Positions 35,511 through 44,199 of a stretch of DNA of 64,000 nt are shown in pieces (the first letter of the stretch is position 1; every line of letters starts with the position of its first letter). The position numbers and the translations under genes were made by a program. Location of the stretch: contig NZ_JACHLB010000006.1 of assembly GCF_014207905.1 (NCBI RefSeq), positions 186,001-250,000 on the forward strand. The letters run 5' to 3'. The notes beneath the pieces are model-generated. The model saw only the letters and a program-made list of their open reading frames with translations, did not search any database and was not told the DNA's origin. The DNA comes from Flavobacterium notoginsengisoli. Its GTDB lineage: Bacteria; Bacteroidota; Bacteroidia; Flavobacteriales; Flavobacteriaceae.

Positions 35511-36989
35511 GTGAATACAAAATCTTATTTCTTTCAGTCTTTTGCAATTGTTGCGTTAGCGCTTGTTGCTTTTATTGGGTTCAAACAAATCCTTCCGGAC
35601 AAAATATTTTCAGACAGTAAATTAGATTCTAAAAACATATTAATAGACAGTCTGCTTTTAGAGTCTGTTGCTAAAGATTCTCTTGCTTTGGATGATGATA
35701 GTATTGCCGAAAGTGAAAGAGAATTAAATAATCAGAAAATTGTTTTTGATCAGACAGAAGGAATCGAATTTCCTGCTGAAACTTTTGAAGATTATAAAGG
35801 TTATCAATACTTGATTTCTTTTTATGAGAAATTATATCAGCTAGAAAAAAATCCGCAGAACAAAGTTAGAATTGCTTATTATGGAGATTCAATGACCGAT
35901 GGAGATTTAATCGTTCAAGACGTTCGTAATAATTACCAAGAACGTTTTGGAGGAAATGGAGTTGGTTTTGTTTCTATTACTTCAGAATCAGCTGCTTCGA
36001 GAGGTTCTGTAAAATCTACTTATTCTAAAAACTGGAAAACACAATCGTACTTAAATGTAAAAAGACCGACAAGTCCGTTTGGTGTAAACGGTCATGTGTT
36101 TTTTGCGAATGATAAATCAAATCCAACTTGGGTTCAGTACGAGGCAGGTCTTAACAAATATTCTACTTCTTTAGACAATGCAACTTTATTTTACGGTCGC
36201 GCTTCTAAAACAGGAAAAGTGAATTTTATTATTGGAAAAGATACTATCAAGAAAAGTCTTTCTCCAAATAATTTAGTCAATACATTGAGAGTTTCTTCAG
36301 GAAATTTGAAAGCATTTAAAGCCAATTTCGTTCAAGCAGATTCTATTCCGATTTACGGATTTAATTTTGATAATGGAGCAGGAGTTCACGTAGATAATTT
36401 TTCTCAAAGAGGAAATTCAGGCCTTCCGATTTCAATGTTCAATGCCGACGTAATGAGAGCTTTTAATAATAATCTGAAATACGATTTGATTATTCTTCAT
36501 TACGGAACAAACGTTTTGAATTACGGAACCAAAAATTATTCTTGGTATGAAAAAGGAATGACCAAAACCGTAAATAAAATTAAAGAATCTTTTCCAGGAG
36601 TATCAATTCTAATTGTTTCTACAGCAGATAAATCGACTAAATATGATATGGAAATGAAAACCGATTCTGCCGTAGTTCCTTTAATGAAAGCACAAAAACA
36701 TTATGCACTTGAAACTCAAGCAGGATTTGTAAATTTATATACCCTAATGGGGGGTGACGGTTCGATGATAAAATGGGTTGATGAAACACCAGCAAAAGCC
36801 AATAAAGATTACACGCACTTTAACCAGCGTGGAGCAAAAGCAATTGGTAATTTGCTGTACGGACAATTAAATAAAGGATACGAAGAATACAAAGTTCTCA
36901 GACAAAAAAGAGATGCTGAAGGGACTAAGCCAAAACCAGTAAAAAGAGCCAAATCCGATTCCGTTTCAATAACAAAAGACAGCTTATGA
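35511..36989 (+). CDS. Membrane-anchored SGNH-hydrolase-like protein
   Basis: A 492-aa protein starting with GTG, as no in-frame ATG precedes the conserved region. An N-terminal membrane anchor (residues about 8-27) and an acidic stalk precede an SGNH/GDSL-type domain. The domain has block I YYGDSMTDGD, an Asn-containing LHYGTNVLNYG and the Asp-His pair in KDYTHFNQRG. A lysine/arginine-rich tail follows. Such domains transfer or remove acyl groups on envelope polymers. Its stop overlaps the start of the next gene by 4 nt (ATGA), so translation is coupled. Confidence 0.82.
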   Translation: MNTKSYFFQSFAIVALALVAFIGFKQILPDKIFSDSKLDSKNILIDSLLLESVAKDSLALDDDSIAESERELNNQKIVFDQTEGIEFPAETFEDYKGYQYLISFYEKLYQLEKNPQNKVRIAYYGDSMTDGDLIVQDVRNNYQERFGGNGVGFVSITSESAASRGSVKSTYSKNWKTQSYLNVKRPTSPFGVNGHVFFANDKSNPTWVQYEAGLNKYSTSLDNATLFYGRASKTGKVNFIIGKDTIKKSLSPNNLVNTLRVSSGNLKAFKANFVQADSIPIYGFNFDNGAGVHVDNFSQRGNSGLPISMFNADVMRAFNNNLKYDLIILHYGTNVLNYGTKNYSWYEKGMTKTVNKIKESFPGVSILIVSTADKSTKYDMEMKTDSAVVPLMKAQKHYALETQAGFVNLYTLMGGDGSMIKWVDETPAKANKDYTHFNQRGAKAIGNLLYGQLNKGYEEYKVLRQKRDAEGTKPKPVKRAKSDSVSITKDSL

Positions 36990-38407
36990 TAAATAAACTA
37001 ATGGTCTTTTTTTGTTGTCTTTTTTTTGCAACAAATGAAAAACCTCCCAAAAAAGATGTACATCCAATACCTAAAAGTATGATTCAAAAAGTGGATACCG
37101 CAGCGATTGAAGCTCCTTCTGATGGTCAGATTTATAATGCGAAAGTTTTACAGGATTTCTTCAAAAAATTAGAAGAAAATGAAAATCTTAAAAATCAAAA
37201 AATCAATATTGTTCATATTGGAGATTCTCATATTCAAGGCGATTTGATGACTAATGAAATCAGAAAAAATTTGCAACAGAAATTTGGAAATGCTGGACGA
37301 GGGTTGGTTTTTCCATATCAGTTAGCAAAAACAAACGGATCTTATAATGAACGTTTCAAATCGAACAGAACTTGGGAGAGTTATAGAAATATTCATCCAT
37401 TTAAAAGTTGTCCTGTTGGTTTAAGTGGTATCGGACTTTGGAGAAACACTGGCGGATTTGTGATGGAAATGAATGTGAAAGATCCGGCATATAAATTCAA
37501 TACCATAAAAATTATAACGCCTCAAAATCAGAATATGTTTGATTTGGCTGTTTCATCTAAAATCAATTCGATTCAGACAACAGAGCGAAAGGTCATTACG
37601 CATAAAATTAAAAAAGGCGAAGTTTTGGGAAGCATTGCAGATAAATACAATGTTTCGATTGAAGAAATTAAAAGAGACAATCATTTAAAAGGGAATAATA
37701 TTCGCGCTGGAAGAACTCTTAAAATTGCAACAAACGAGACAAGATCAAAAACAGTTTCAATGTCGGAATTTGTGCCGTTAACACTAGAATCAGATTCGTA
37801 TACTCATTATTACAATTCAGAAAATGCTTTAAGCCGAATTTTTCTGATTCCGAATAAAGAAGCTTCAGACTTTGAGTTAAACGGAATTGTTTTAGAAAAA
37901 GATGCTCCAGGAATTCTTTATAGCGGAATAGGTGTAAACGGAGCTAAATATTCAGACTATAACAAATATCCTTTGTTCTTTGAACAATTAAAGGCATTGC
38001 ATCCAGATTTGCTAGTTTTTTCGTTAGGTACAAATGAAAGCTACGATCATTTAGATGCGGCAAATTACATCCAAGAATTGCGTGAGTTTATAGCCAATAT
38101 TAAAGCGCAGAAAATAGATGCGCCAATTATTGTTATGACACCGCCACCTTCATTATTGAGAAGAAAACCAAATACCTATATTGATGATTACACACGAAAA
38201 ATTATCGATATTGCTCAAAAAGACGGTTTTGCCGTTTGGGATTTATATGATGAATTTGGTGGAATGAGCGGTATCAAACAATTAAAAATTCAAGGATTAA
38301 TTGGTCCAGATTGGGTTCATTATTCTAAAAAAGGATATGAGAAACAAGGTAATTTGTTTACTCAGGCGTTTTTAAAAGCATACGATAATTTTAAATTAAA
38401 GAATTAA
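36986..38407 (+). CDS. SGNH-hydrolase-like protein with an inserted LysM domain
   Basis: A 473-aa exported protein (short hydrophobic N-terminus MINKLMVFFCCLFFATNE). SGNH block I is NIVHIGDSHIQGD with Gly-Asp-Ser at 79-81. The GTNE block is FSLGTNESYDH and the Asp-x-x-His block is DWVHYSKKGY near the end. Between them, at residues about 204-249, sits a complete LysM module (VITHKIKKGEVLGSIADKY and so on to TLKIAT), which binds N-acetylglucosamine polymers such as peptidoglycan. The start overlaps the upstream gene by 4 nt, and the MBOAT gene follows by 1 nt. Confidence 0.85.
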   Translation: MINKLMVFFCCLFFATNEKPPKKDVHPIPKSMIQKVDTAAIEAPSDGQIYNAKVLQDFFKKLEENENLKNQKINIVHIGDSHIQGDLMTNEIRKNLQQKFGNAGRGLVFPYQLAKTNGSYNERFKSNRTWESYRNIHPFKSCPVGLSGIGLWRNTGGFVMEMNVKDPAYKFNTIKIITPQNQNMFDLAVSSKINSIQTTERKVITHKIKKGEVLGSIADKYNVSIEEIKRDNHLKGNNIRAGRTLKIATNETRSKTVSMSEFVPLTLESDSYTHYYNSENALSRIFLIPNKEASDFELNGIVLEKDAPGILYSGIGVNGAKYSDYNKYPLFFEQLKALHPDLLVFSLGTNESYDHLDAANYIQELREFIANIKAQKIDAPIIVMTPPPSLLRRKPNTYIDDYTRKIIDIAQKDGFAVWDLYDEFGGMSGIKQLKIQGLIGPDWVHYSKKGYEKQGNLFTQAFLKAYDNFKLKN

Positions 38408-38408
38408 G

Positions 38409-40091
38409 TTGACAACAATAGATAGCATTAATAATTGGTTCATTCAAAATTTTGGTGCAATTACAATAGAACAAGTTAAAAGTTGGTTTGTTTACAATGA
38501 AGACGAAAAACTTTTATTTAATACTGGCTTATTCTTAGGCCTATTTTTGGTTTTCTATTTTGTGTATGGTTTTTTACGCAAAACATTTTATTTGAGATTA
38601 ACATATGTTATTCTCTTCTCATTATTCTTTTATTATAAATCTAGCGGAATTTATTTTCTGTTATTGTTACTTTCATCGGTTGTAGATTATGGTTTAAGCC
38701 AGATTATTTATAAAGAAAGCCGAGACAGTGTAAAGAAATTTTATTTGGTAATAAGTGTGATTTTGAATTTAGCTTTGCTGGGCTATTTCAAATACATGAA
38801 CTTTTTGATTGTAACATACAATGATATGTTTCATGGTAATTTTGCGCTTCACAATGTTTTTCTTCCTGTTGGAATTTCGTTCTACACTTTTCAATCAATG
38901 AGTTATATTATTGAGATTTACAGAGAAGAAATCAAACCGACAAAAAATTACATAGAATATTTATTTTTCGTATCGTTCTTTCCTCAATTAGTTGCAGGTC
39001 CAATTGTACGCGCGAAAGATTTCTTGCCACAGATTTATCAAAAATTAAATCTAACTCGACAAGATGTAAACAACGCTTTGTTTCTAATTATTGGAGGTTT
39101 AATAAAGAAAACGGTAATCTCAAATTATATTTCGGTAAACTTTGTCGATCGTGTTTTTGATACACCGTTGAGTTATACTTCTTTTGAAAATTTAATGGCA
39201 TCTTACGGTTATGCAATTCAGATTTATTGCGATTTCTCGGGATACTCAGACATGGCAATCGGTATTGCATTATTGTTAGGATTTAAATTGCCAGCCAACT
39301 TTAGAACGCCATACAAATCAACTTCGATTACCGATTTCTGGAGAAGATGGCATATTTCGCTTTCGACTTGGTTGAAAGACTTTTTATACATCTCTATTGG
39401 AGGAAACCGTAACGGTTCTTTTGCAGGCTATTTATTTCCGAGTTTATTTTTCTTCGGATTATTGCTTTGGGGAATTTCAAATTATAACGAAAGTGTCATT
39501 CCGCTAATTGTTGCAGGAAGCAGTATTTTGGTTTTCTGTTTGTCATTTTTACTTTCAAGTAAAATCAAACAAACATTGGTAACCAATTTCAACTTGTTTA
39601 CTACAATGCTTTTAGGAGGTTTGTGGCACGGAGCAGGAGCGCAATTTATTGTGTGGGGAGCATTGCACGGATTAGCTTTGGCAGTTCATAAAATATTCAT
39701 GGAATTCTTTCCTTCTAAAAAAGATAAAAGCCCAAATTTCTTGTGGAGATTTTTCTCGATCGTAATCACATTCCATTTTGTGGTTTTCTGTTGGATTTTC
39801 TTCCGTGCAAGAGATTTCGAAACAGCATTACAGGTAATTAATAATATCGGACAATTGACATTCGAGCCAGAACTTTGGAAAACAATTGTTCTCGGATATA
39901 AAAATGTATTCGGATTAATGTTATTCGGTTATGTTTGGCATTTCTTGCCAGAAACTTTCACAAACGGAATGAAATCGGTTTTTGATAAAACACCGATTTT
40001 AGTAAAAGCAATAATTTTAGGTTTCGTTTACTGGATTGTTTACGCAACAGCAGTTGCAGGTTCACAGCCTTTCATATATTTCCAATTCTAA
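38409..40091 (+). CDS. MBOAT-family O-acyltransferase (AlgI/PatA/DltB-like)
   Basis: A 560-aa polytopic membrane protein with about a dozen hydrophobic segments. MBOAT hallmarks are WRRWHISLSTWLKDFLYI and the catalytic-histidine segment GGLWHGAGAQFIVWGALHG. Related proteins move acyl groups from the cytoplasm to surface polymers such as alginate or peptidoglycan. The start is TTG at 38409, 1 nt after the previous stop; the first in-frame ATG would remove more than 120 residues. It forms a coupled operon with two SGNH-like partners, the standard partner type for such transferases. Confidence 0.9.
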   Translation: MTTIDSINNWFIQNFGAITIEQVKSWFVYNEDEKLLFNTGLFLGLFLVFYFVYGFLRKTFYLRLTYVILFSLFFYYKSSGIYFLLLLLSSVVDYGLSQIIYKESRDSVKKFYLVISVILNLALLGYFKYMNFLIVTYNDMFHGNFALHNVFLPVGISFYTFQSMSYIIEIYREEIKPTKNYIEYLFFVSFFPQLVAGPIVRAKDFLPQIYQKLNLTRQDVNNALFLIIGGLIKKTVISNYISVNFVDRVFDTPLSYTSFENLMASYGYAIQIYCDFSGYSDMAIGIALLLGFKLPANFRTPYKSTSITDFWRRWHISLSTWLKDFLYISIGGNRNGSFAGYLFPSLFFFGLLLWGISNYNESVIPLIVAGSSILVFCLSFLLSSKIKQTLVTNFNLFTTMLLGGLWHGAGAQFIVWGALHGLALAVHKIFMEFFPSKKDKSPNFLWRFFSIVITFHFVVFCWIFFRARDFETALQVINNIGQLTFEPELWKTIVLGYKNVFGLMLFGYVWHFLPETFTNGMKSVFDKTPILVKAIILGFVYWIVYATAVAGSQPFIYFQF

Positions 40092-40093
40092 AG

Positions 40094-40407
40094 TAAAGGT
40101 TCAAAGGGATAAAGTTACAAAGGTGCAGAGGTTTTTCTTCTTGCGCCTTTTTTTTGTTTTTGTCACGGATTAAAAAGATTATTGTTTCACGCAGATTCTG
40201 CAGATTTTGGCAGATTTTATTTTTTTAGTTTTTAAATAATAATCTGCTTAAATTTTTTTAAATCTGCGTGAAAAAACTTTGCGACCTTGTGAGCAAAAAA
40301 TAATTTGCAAAATCTGCGAGAGAAAAAATAAATTCGAGAAATTAGTGAAATTCGTGGCTAAGAAAAAACTTTGCGCCTTTGTAACTTTATCCCTTTGAAC
40401 CTTAAAA
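40094..40407. repeat. Nested foldback element between the MBOAT gene and ffh
   Basis: The outer arms are near-complementary over about 34 nt: 40095-40129 (AAGGTTCAAAGGGATAAAGT and on) and 40370-40405. Inner arms built on CACGCAGATT (about 40190) and AATCTGCGTG (about 40260) form a second hairpin. Further words AATTAGTGAAATTCGTGGC (about 40340) match the 62300 element. The 375-bp space holds no ORF. Confidence 0.7.
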
Positions 40408-40413
40408 AATAAA

Positions 40414-40444
40414 TTGCCTGAAATATCTAATTAGATTATCTTTG
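40414..40444 (+). promoter_or_regulatory. Promoter of ffh
   Basis: TTG at 40414-40416, a 20-bp spacer and TATCTTTG at 40437-40444, 22 nt before the ATG. The promoter starts right after the foldback element. Confidence 0.75.
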
Positions 40445-40466
40445 CACTTCAAATAAAGAAAATAGT

Positions 40467-41831
40467 ATGTTTGATAATTTAAGTGATAAGTTAGATAAAG
40501 CGTTCCATATATTAAAAGGACACGGTAAAATTACAGAAGTAAACGTTGCCGATACTTTAAAAGAAGTTCGTCGTGCGTTACTTGATGCCGATGTTAACTT
40601 TAAAATTGCTAAAGATTTTACAGCTAGAGTAAAAGATAAAGCAATTGGACAGGACGTATTGACAACCTTACAGCCAGGACAATTATTAGTAAAACTGGTA
40701 AAAGATGAGTTGACAGAATTAATGGGTGGAGATGTTGCTGGTGTAAACTTATCAGGAAATCCAACTGTTATTTTGATGTCAGGACTTCAAGGTTCTGGTA
40801 AAACAACTTTCTCAGGAAAATTAGCAAACTTCTTAAAAACTAAGAAAAATAAGAAACCACTTCTTGTAGCGTGTGATATCTACCGTCCGGCGGCGATTAA
40901 TCAGTTGCATGTTGTGGGAGATCAAATAGGTGTTGAGGTTTACTCAGAACCAGAAAATAAAAATCCTGTAGAAATTGCTCAAAACGCAATCAAACACGCT
41001 AAAGCAAACGGATTCAATGTTGTTATCGTCGATACAGCAGGACGTTTAGCAGTAGATCAGGAAATGATGGACGAAATTGCACGTGTACACAAAGCAATTC
41101 AGCCGCAAGAAACATTGTTCGTTGTAGACTCTATGACAGGACAAGATGCTGTAAACACAGCAAAAGCTTTCAACGATATCTTGAATTTTGATGGAGTTAT
41201 TTTAACGAAATTAGATGGTGATACTCGTGGAGGAGCGGCGCTTTCAATCAAATCGATTGTAAACAAACCAATTAAATTTGTTGGTACTGGAGAGAAAATG
41301 GAAGCAATTGATGTTTTCTATCCAGAACGTATGGCTGAGCGTATTTTAGGAATGGGAGACGTTGTGTCTCTTGTTGAAAGAGCTCAGGAACAATTTGATG
41401 AAGAAGAAGCAAGAAAACTTCAAAAGAAAATCGCTAAAAACGAATTCGGTTTTGATGACTTCTTAACACAGATTCAGCAAGTAAAGAAAATGGGTAACAT
41501 GAAGGATTTGGTTGGAATGATACCAGGCGCTTCAAAAGCCATGAAAGACGTAGAAATCGAAGATGATGCTTTCAAACATATCGAAGCAATTATTTATTCG
41601 ATGACTCCAGCTGAAAGAAGCAAACCAGCAATTATCGACGTAAAAAGAAAAGCCAGAATCGCAAAAGGTTCGGGAACTAAAGTCGAGCAGGTAAATCAGC
41701 TGATGAAGCAGTTTGACCAAATGAGCAAGATGATGAAGATGATGCAAGGCCCAGGCGGAAAAAATCTGATGAAAATGATGGGAGGTATGAAAGGGATGCC
41801 GGGTGGTATGCCAGGAGGAATGCCGAGATAA
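40467..41831 (+). CDS. ffh: Signal recognition particle protein Ffh
   Basis: GTPase of the SRP, 454 aa, which targets nascent membrane proteins to FtsY and SecYEG. The N domain covers residues 1-90. The G domain has GLQGSGKTTFSGKLA, DIYRPAAINQL, DTAGRLAVD and TKLDGDTRGGAALS. The methionine-rich M domain from about residue 310 (PGASKAMKDVEI, GSGTKVEQVNQLMKQF) ends in a run of Met and Gly (MMGGMKGMPGGMPGGMP) that binds signal peptides and SRP RNA. Length and domains are complete. It has its own promoter. Confidence 0.97.
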   Translation: MFDNLSDKLDKAFHILKGHGKITEVNVADTLKEVRRALLDADVNFKIAKDFTARVKDKAIGQDVLTTLQPGQLLVKLVKDELTELMGGDVAGVNLSGNPTVILMSGLQGSGKTTFSGKLANFLKTKKNKKPLLVACDIYRPAAINQLHVVGDQIGVEVYSEPENKNPVEIAQNAIKHAKANGFNVVIVDTAGRLAVDQEMMDEIARVHKAIQPQETLFVVDSMTGQDAVNTAKAFNDILNFDGVILTKLDGDTRGGAALSIKSIVNKPIKFVGTGEKMEAIDVFYPERMAERILGMGDVVSLVERAQEQFDEEEARKLQKKIAKNEFGFDDFLTQIQQVKKMGNMKDLVGMIPGASKAMKDVEIEDDAFKHIEAIIYSMTPAERSKPAIIDVKRKARIAKGSGTKVEQVNQLMKQFDQMSKMMKMMQGPGGKNLMKMMGGMKGMPGGMPGGMPR

Positions 41832-41841
41832 AATAAAAAAA

Positions 41842-41944
41842 GTTTCAAGTTTAAGGTTTCAAGTTATGAGACTAAAATTTGAAACTTTTTTAATTACATA
41901 AAAATTTAAGTTCCGTAAATAACTTGAAACTTTAAACCTGAAAC
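41842..41944. repeat. GTTTCAAG foldback between ffh and folD
   Basis: Arms at 41842-41865 and 41921-41944 match at 22 of 24 positions as an inverted repeat (words GTTTCAAG and TTTAAGGTTTCAAG). A smaller hairpin inside, AAAAAAGTTTCAA (41835-41847) with 41879-41891 and a T-run, may end ffh transcription. Confidence 0.65.
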
Positions 41945-41960
41945 AAAATAAACACAACAC

Positions 41961-42848
41961 ATGCAGCTACTAGACGGTAAAAAAACATCTAACGACATTA
42001 AAAACGAAATTGCAGCCGAAGTTCAATCTATAAAAGCAGCTGGAGGAAAAGTGCCTCATTTAGCAGCGGTTTTAGTTGGAAACAATGGAGCAAGTTTAAC
42101 TTACGTAGGAAGTAAAGTAAAATCTTGTCAGGAAATCGGATTTGATTCTACTTTAGTAAGTCTGCCAGAAACTATTACTGAAGACGAACTGCTTGCAAAA
42201 ATTAAAGAATTAAACGAAGATGATAACCTTGACGGATACATCGTTCAGTTGCCTTTGCCAAAACATATCGACGAGCAAAAAATTCTATTAGCAATCGATC
42301 CTGATAAAGATGTTGACGGATTCCACCCAACGAACTTTGGACGTATGGCACTTGAAATGGAAAGTTTTATTCCAGCAACACCGTTCGGGATTATGGAATT
42401 GTTAGAGCGTTATAAAGTTGAAACTGCAGGAAAACATACAGTAGTAATTGGAAGAAGCCATATCGTAGGACGCCCGATGAGTATCTTAATGAGCCGTAAA
42501 GGAAATCCTGGTGATTCTACAGTTACATTAACACACAGCCGAACTAAAGATTTAGCAGAATTTACTAAAAATGCTGATATCATCATCACAGCTTTAGGAG
42601 TTCCAGAATTTTTAAAAGCAGATATGGTAAAAGAAGGCGTAACAGTTATCGACGTTGGAATTACACGTGTAGACGATGCATCAAACGCAAAAGGATACGT
42701 TATCAAAGGTGACGTTGATTTTGACGGAGTAAGCAAAAAAGCGGCATTCATTACGCCAGTTCCAGGTGGAGTAGGGCCAATGACAATTGCAATGTTACTT
42801 AAAAATACACTTTTAGCTCGTAAAATGAGAAGCGCAAGAAATAAATAA
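41961..42848 (+). CDS. folD: Bifunctional methylenetetrahydrofolate dehydrogenase/cyclohydrolase
   Basis: A 295-aa enzyme that oxidises methylene-THF to methenyl-THF and hydrolyses it to formyl-THF. Conserved features are the catalytic Lys in YVGSKVKSCQEIG, VQLPLPKHID, DPDKDVDGFHPTN, the NADP-binding GRSHIVGRPMSILM, HSRTKDL and the C-terminal TPVPGGVGPMTIAMLLKNT. Length is typical. It lies between repeat DNA upstream and a terminator downstream and is probably transcribed alone or with ffh. Confidence 0.96.
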   Translation: MQLLDGKKTSNDIKNEIAAEVQSIKAAGGKVPHLAAVLVGNNGASLTYVGSKVKSCQEIGFDSTLVSLPETITEDELLAKIKELNEDDNLDGYIVQLPLPKHIDEQKILLAIDPDKDVDGFHPTNFGRMALEMESFIPATPFGIMELLERYKVETAGKHTVVIGRSHIVGRPMSILMSRKGNPGDSTVTLTHSRTKDLAEFTKNADIIITALGVPEFLKADMVKEGVTVIDVGITRVDDASNAKGYVIKGDVDFDGVSKKAAFITPVPGGVGPMTIAMLLKNTLLARKMRSARNK

Positions 42849-42868
42849 TTTCTTCTTGAAAAATATTC

Positions 42869-42894
42869 AAAACCCGTTCATTTGAACGGGTTTT
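42869..42894 (+). terminator. Terminator of folD
   Basis: AAAACCCGTTCA (42869-42880) pairs exactly with 42883-42894. Confidence 0.85.
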
Positions 42895-42949
42895 GTCGTT
42901 TTTAATATATAATTAATAGTTTAAAGTTTTACTTCTTAAAAATAAAGGA

Positions 42950-42957
42950 TACTTTTG
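42950..42957 (+). promoter_or_regulatory. -7 box of the corA transcript
   Basis: TACTTTTG followed by GCAG. Transcription would start near 42963, leaving a leader of about 105 nt that contains the small ORF and hairpin before corA. Confidence 0.6.
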
Positions 42958-42983
42958 CAGCACTTTAAAAAACACTTCTCCAA

Positions 42984-43019
42984 ATGGACGATTATTATTA
43001 TTCGTTAGTATTAAATTAA
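42984..43019 (+). CDS. Candidate leader peptide MDDYYYSLVLN upstream of corA
   Basis: An 11-codon ORF, ATG through TAA, begins about 20 nt after the predicted transcript start and encodes MDDYYYSLVLN with three successive Tyr codons. Its stop touches a hairpin (43020-43046). The corA start is 48 nt further on. The layout of promoter, short ORF with a codon run, stop and hairpin is that of translation-dependent leaders. Enterobacterial corA and mgtA also have leader peptides, but with different sequences. The three Tyr codons would be unusual for a Mg2+ transporter. It could be a chance ORF. Confidence 0.4.
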   Translation: MDDYYYSLVLN

Positions 43020-43046
43020 GCAGCTTTTGAAATTTCAAAATGCTGC
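43020..43046 (+). promoter_or_regulatory. Hairpin in the corA leader
   Basis: GCAGC-TTTTG pairs with CAAAA-GCTGC, with one bulged T and an AAATTT loop. No T-run follows, so it is not a standard terminator. A ribosome at the leader stop codon would cover its 5' arm. Confidence 0.55.
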
Positions 43047-43067
43047 GTTAAAACCCTGTATTTTGAA

Positions 43068-43994
43068 ATGAAAGCCTTTTACACAAACAAAAACGGATTA
43101 GTAGAAATCCAAAAATGGACTTCAAATTGCTGGATTCACATCGAATCTCCAACAGAATCAGATAAAAATTACTTACTAGAAGAACTTCAGGTTCCTGAAG
43201 CTTTTTACAATGATATTGAGGATATCGATGAAAGACCTCGTATCGAAATCGAAGACGGCTGGACGCTTATTATTATGCGAATTCCCGTTAAAAGCGGTGA
43301 TGTCAAAATCCCTTTTCATACCGTTCCTCTCGGAATCATTTTTAAAGATGATGTATGTGTTACCATCAGTTTTTATAAAACAGAAATAATCAAAGATTTT
43401 GTTGCTTACTCACAACGAAAAAACATCGAAATAGAAGACAATTTCAATTTGGTGCTAAGATTACTTTTATCATCAAGCGTCTGGTATTTGAAATATCTGA
43501 AACAAATCAATCATAAAATAAAATTAGCAGAAGATAATTTAGAGAAATCGATCAAAAATGAAGAATTACAAGCGCTGCTTCAAATCGAAAAATGCTTTGT
43601 ATTCTTTATCACTTCATTAAAAGCAAATGACGTTTTATTTCAAAGAATTAAAAATCTAAAAGCGCACAAAGCCAATTACGATCCAGAATTATTAGAAGAT
43701 GTCGAAATCGAATTAAATCAGGCACAAGATACTGCCAATATTTACAACAACATCTTAACCGGAATGATGGATGCTTACGCTTCTGTAATTTCTAATAATA
43801 TGAATACGATCATGAAACAGATGACGTCTATCTCGATCATCTTAATGATTCCGACTTTAATCGCCAGTTTGTACGGAATGAACGTGCCAAACGGTTTAGA
43901 AGAAAGCAAATACGGAATTTGGATTCTGCTTTTAGTTTCCATTATTCTGTCTTCATTCGGAGTCTTTTTATTCAAAAGAAGAAGATGGTTTTAA
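43068..43994 (+). CDS. corA: CorA-family magnesium/divalent-cation transporter
   Basis: A 308-aa inner-membrane channel subunit. The long cytoplasmic N-terminal domain carries the family patterns EAFYNDIEDIDERPRIE and MRIPVKSGDVKIP. Two C-terminal transmembrane helices follow. The selectivity motif Gly-Met-Asn is at 270-272 (YGMNVPNG) between helix 1 (ISIILMIPTLIASLYG) and helix 2 (YGIWILLLVSIILSSFGVFLF). The basic end KRRRWF is typical. It belongs to the pentameric CorA/ZntB superfamily and could carry Mg2+, Co2+ or Zn2+. The leader may regulate it. Confidence 0.92.
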   Translation: MKAFYTNKNGLVEIQKWTSNCWIHIESPTESDKNYLLEELQVPEAFYNDIEDIDERPRIEIEDGWTLIIMRIPVKSGDVKIPFHTVPLGIIFKDDVCVTISFYKTEIIKDFVAYSQRKNIEIEDNFNLVLRLLLSSSVWYLKYLKQINHKIKLAEDNLEKSIKNEELQALLQIEKCFVFFITSLKANDVLFQRIKNLKAHKANYDPELLEDVEIELNQAQDTANIYNNILTGMMDAYASVISNNMNTIMKQMTSISIILMIPTLIASLYGMNVPNGLEESKYGIWILLLVSIILSSFGVFLFKRRRWF

Positions 43995-44013
43995 TTTTAA
44001 ATCTCACAATAGT

Positions 44014-44042
44014 AAAAGCCTGTTCGTTAAGAATGGGCTTTT
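44014..44042 (+). terminator. Terminator of corA
   Basis: AAAAGCCTGTTC pairs with GAATGGGCTTTT (with G-T pairs), loop GTTAA, then T-run. Confidence 0.75.
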
Positions 44043-44063
44043 TTGTTTTTATAATTTGGGCGT

Positions 44064-44153
44064 GACCCCGACCCGTTGAGAGGGCAAACATACTTTACGC
44101 TTATACGCCCTCTCAACGGGTCGGGGTCGGGCTATCCGCGCTACTTCGGTAGC
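44064..44153. repeat. G+C-rich foldback with 22-bp perfect arms and a cUUCGg hairpin
   Basis: The arms at 44064-44085 and 44107-44128 (starting GACCCCGACCCGTTGAGAGG) are exact complements around a 21-nt loop. They are far richer in G+C than any neighbour. Directly after them is GCTAC-TTCG-GTAGC (44140-44153), a classic stable tetraloop hairpin. There is no ORF. Confidence 0.8.
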
Positions 44154-44199
44154 TAGCTCCTATCCCTCACGCAATCTCGTTTAATAAGAAAGTCTCTTT

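Noticed and set aside
43020..43046. Intrinsic terminator in front of corA
   Set aside because: No T-run follows the stem, so it is described as a regulatory hairpin instead.
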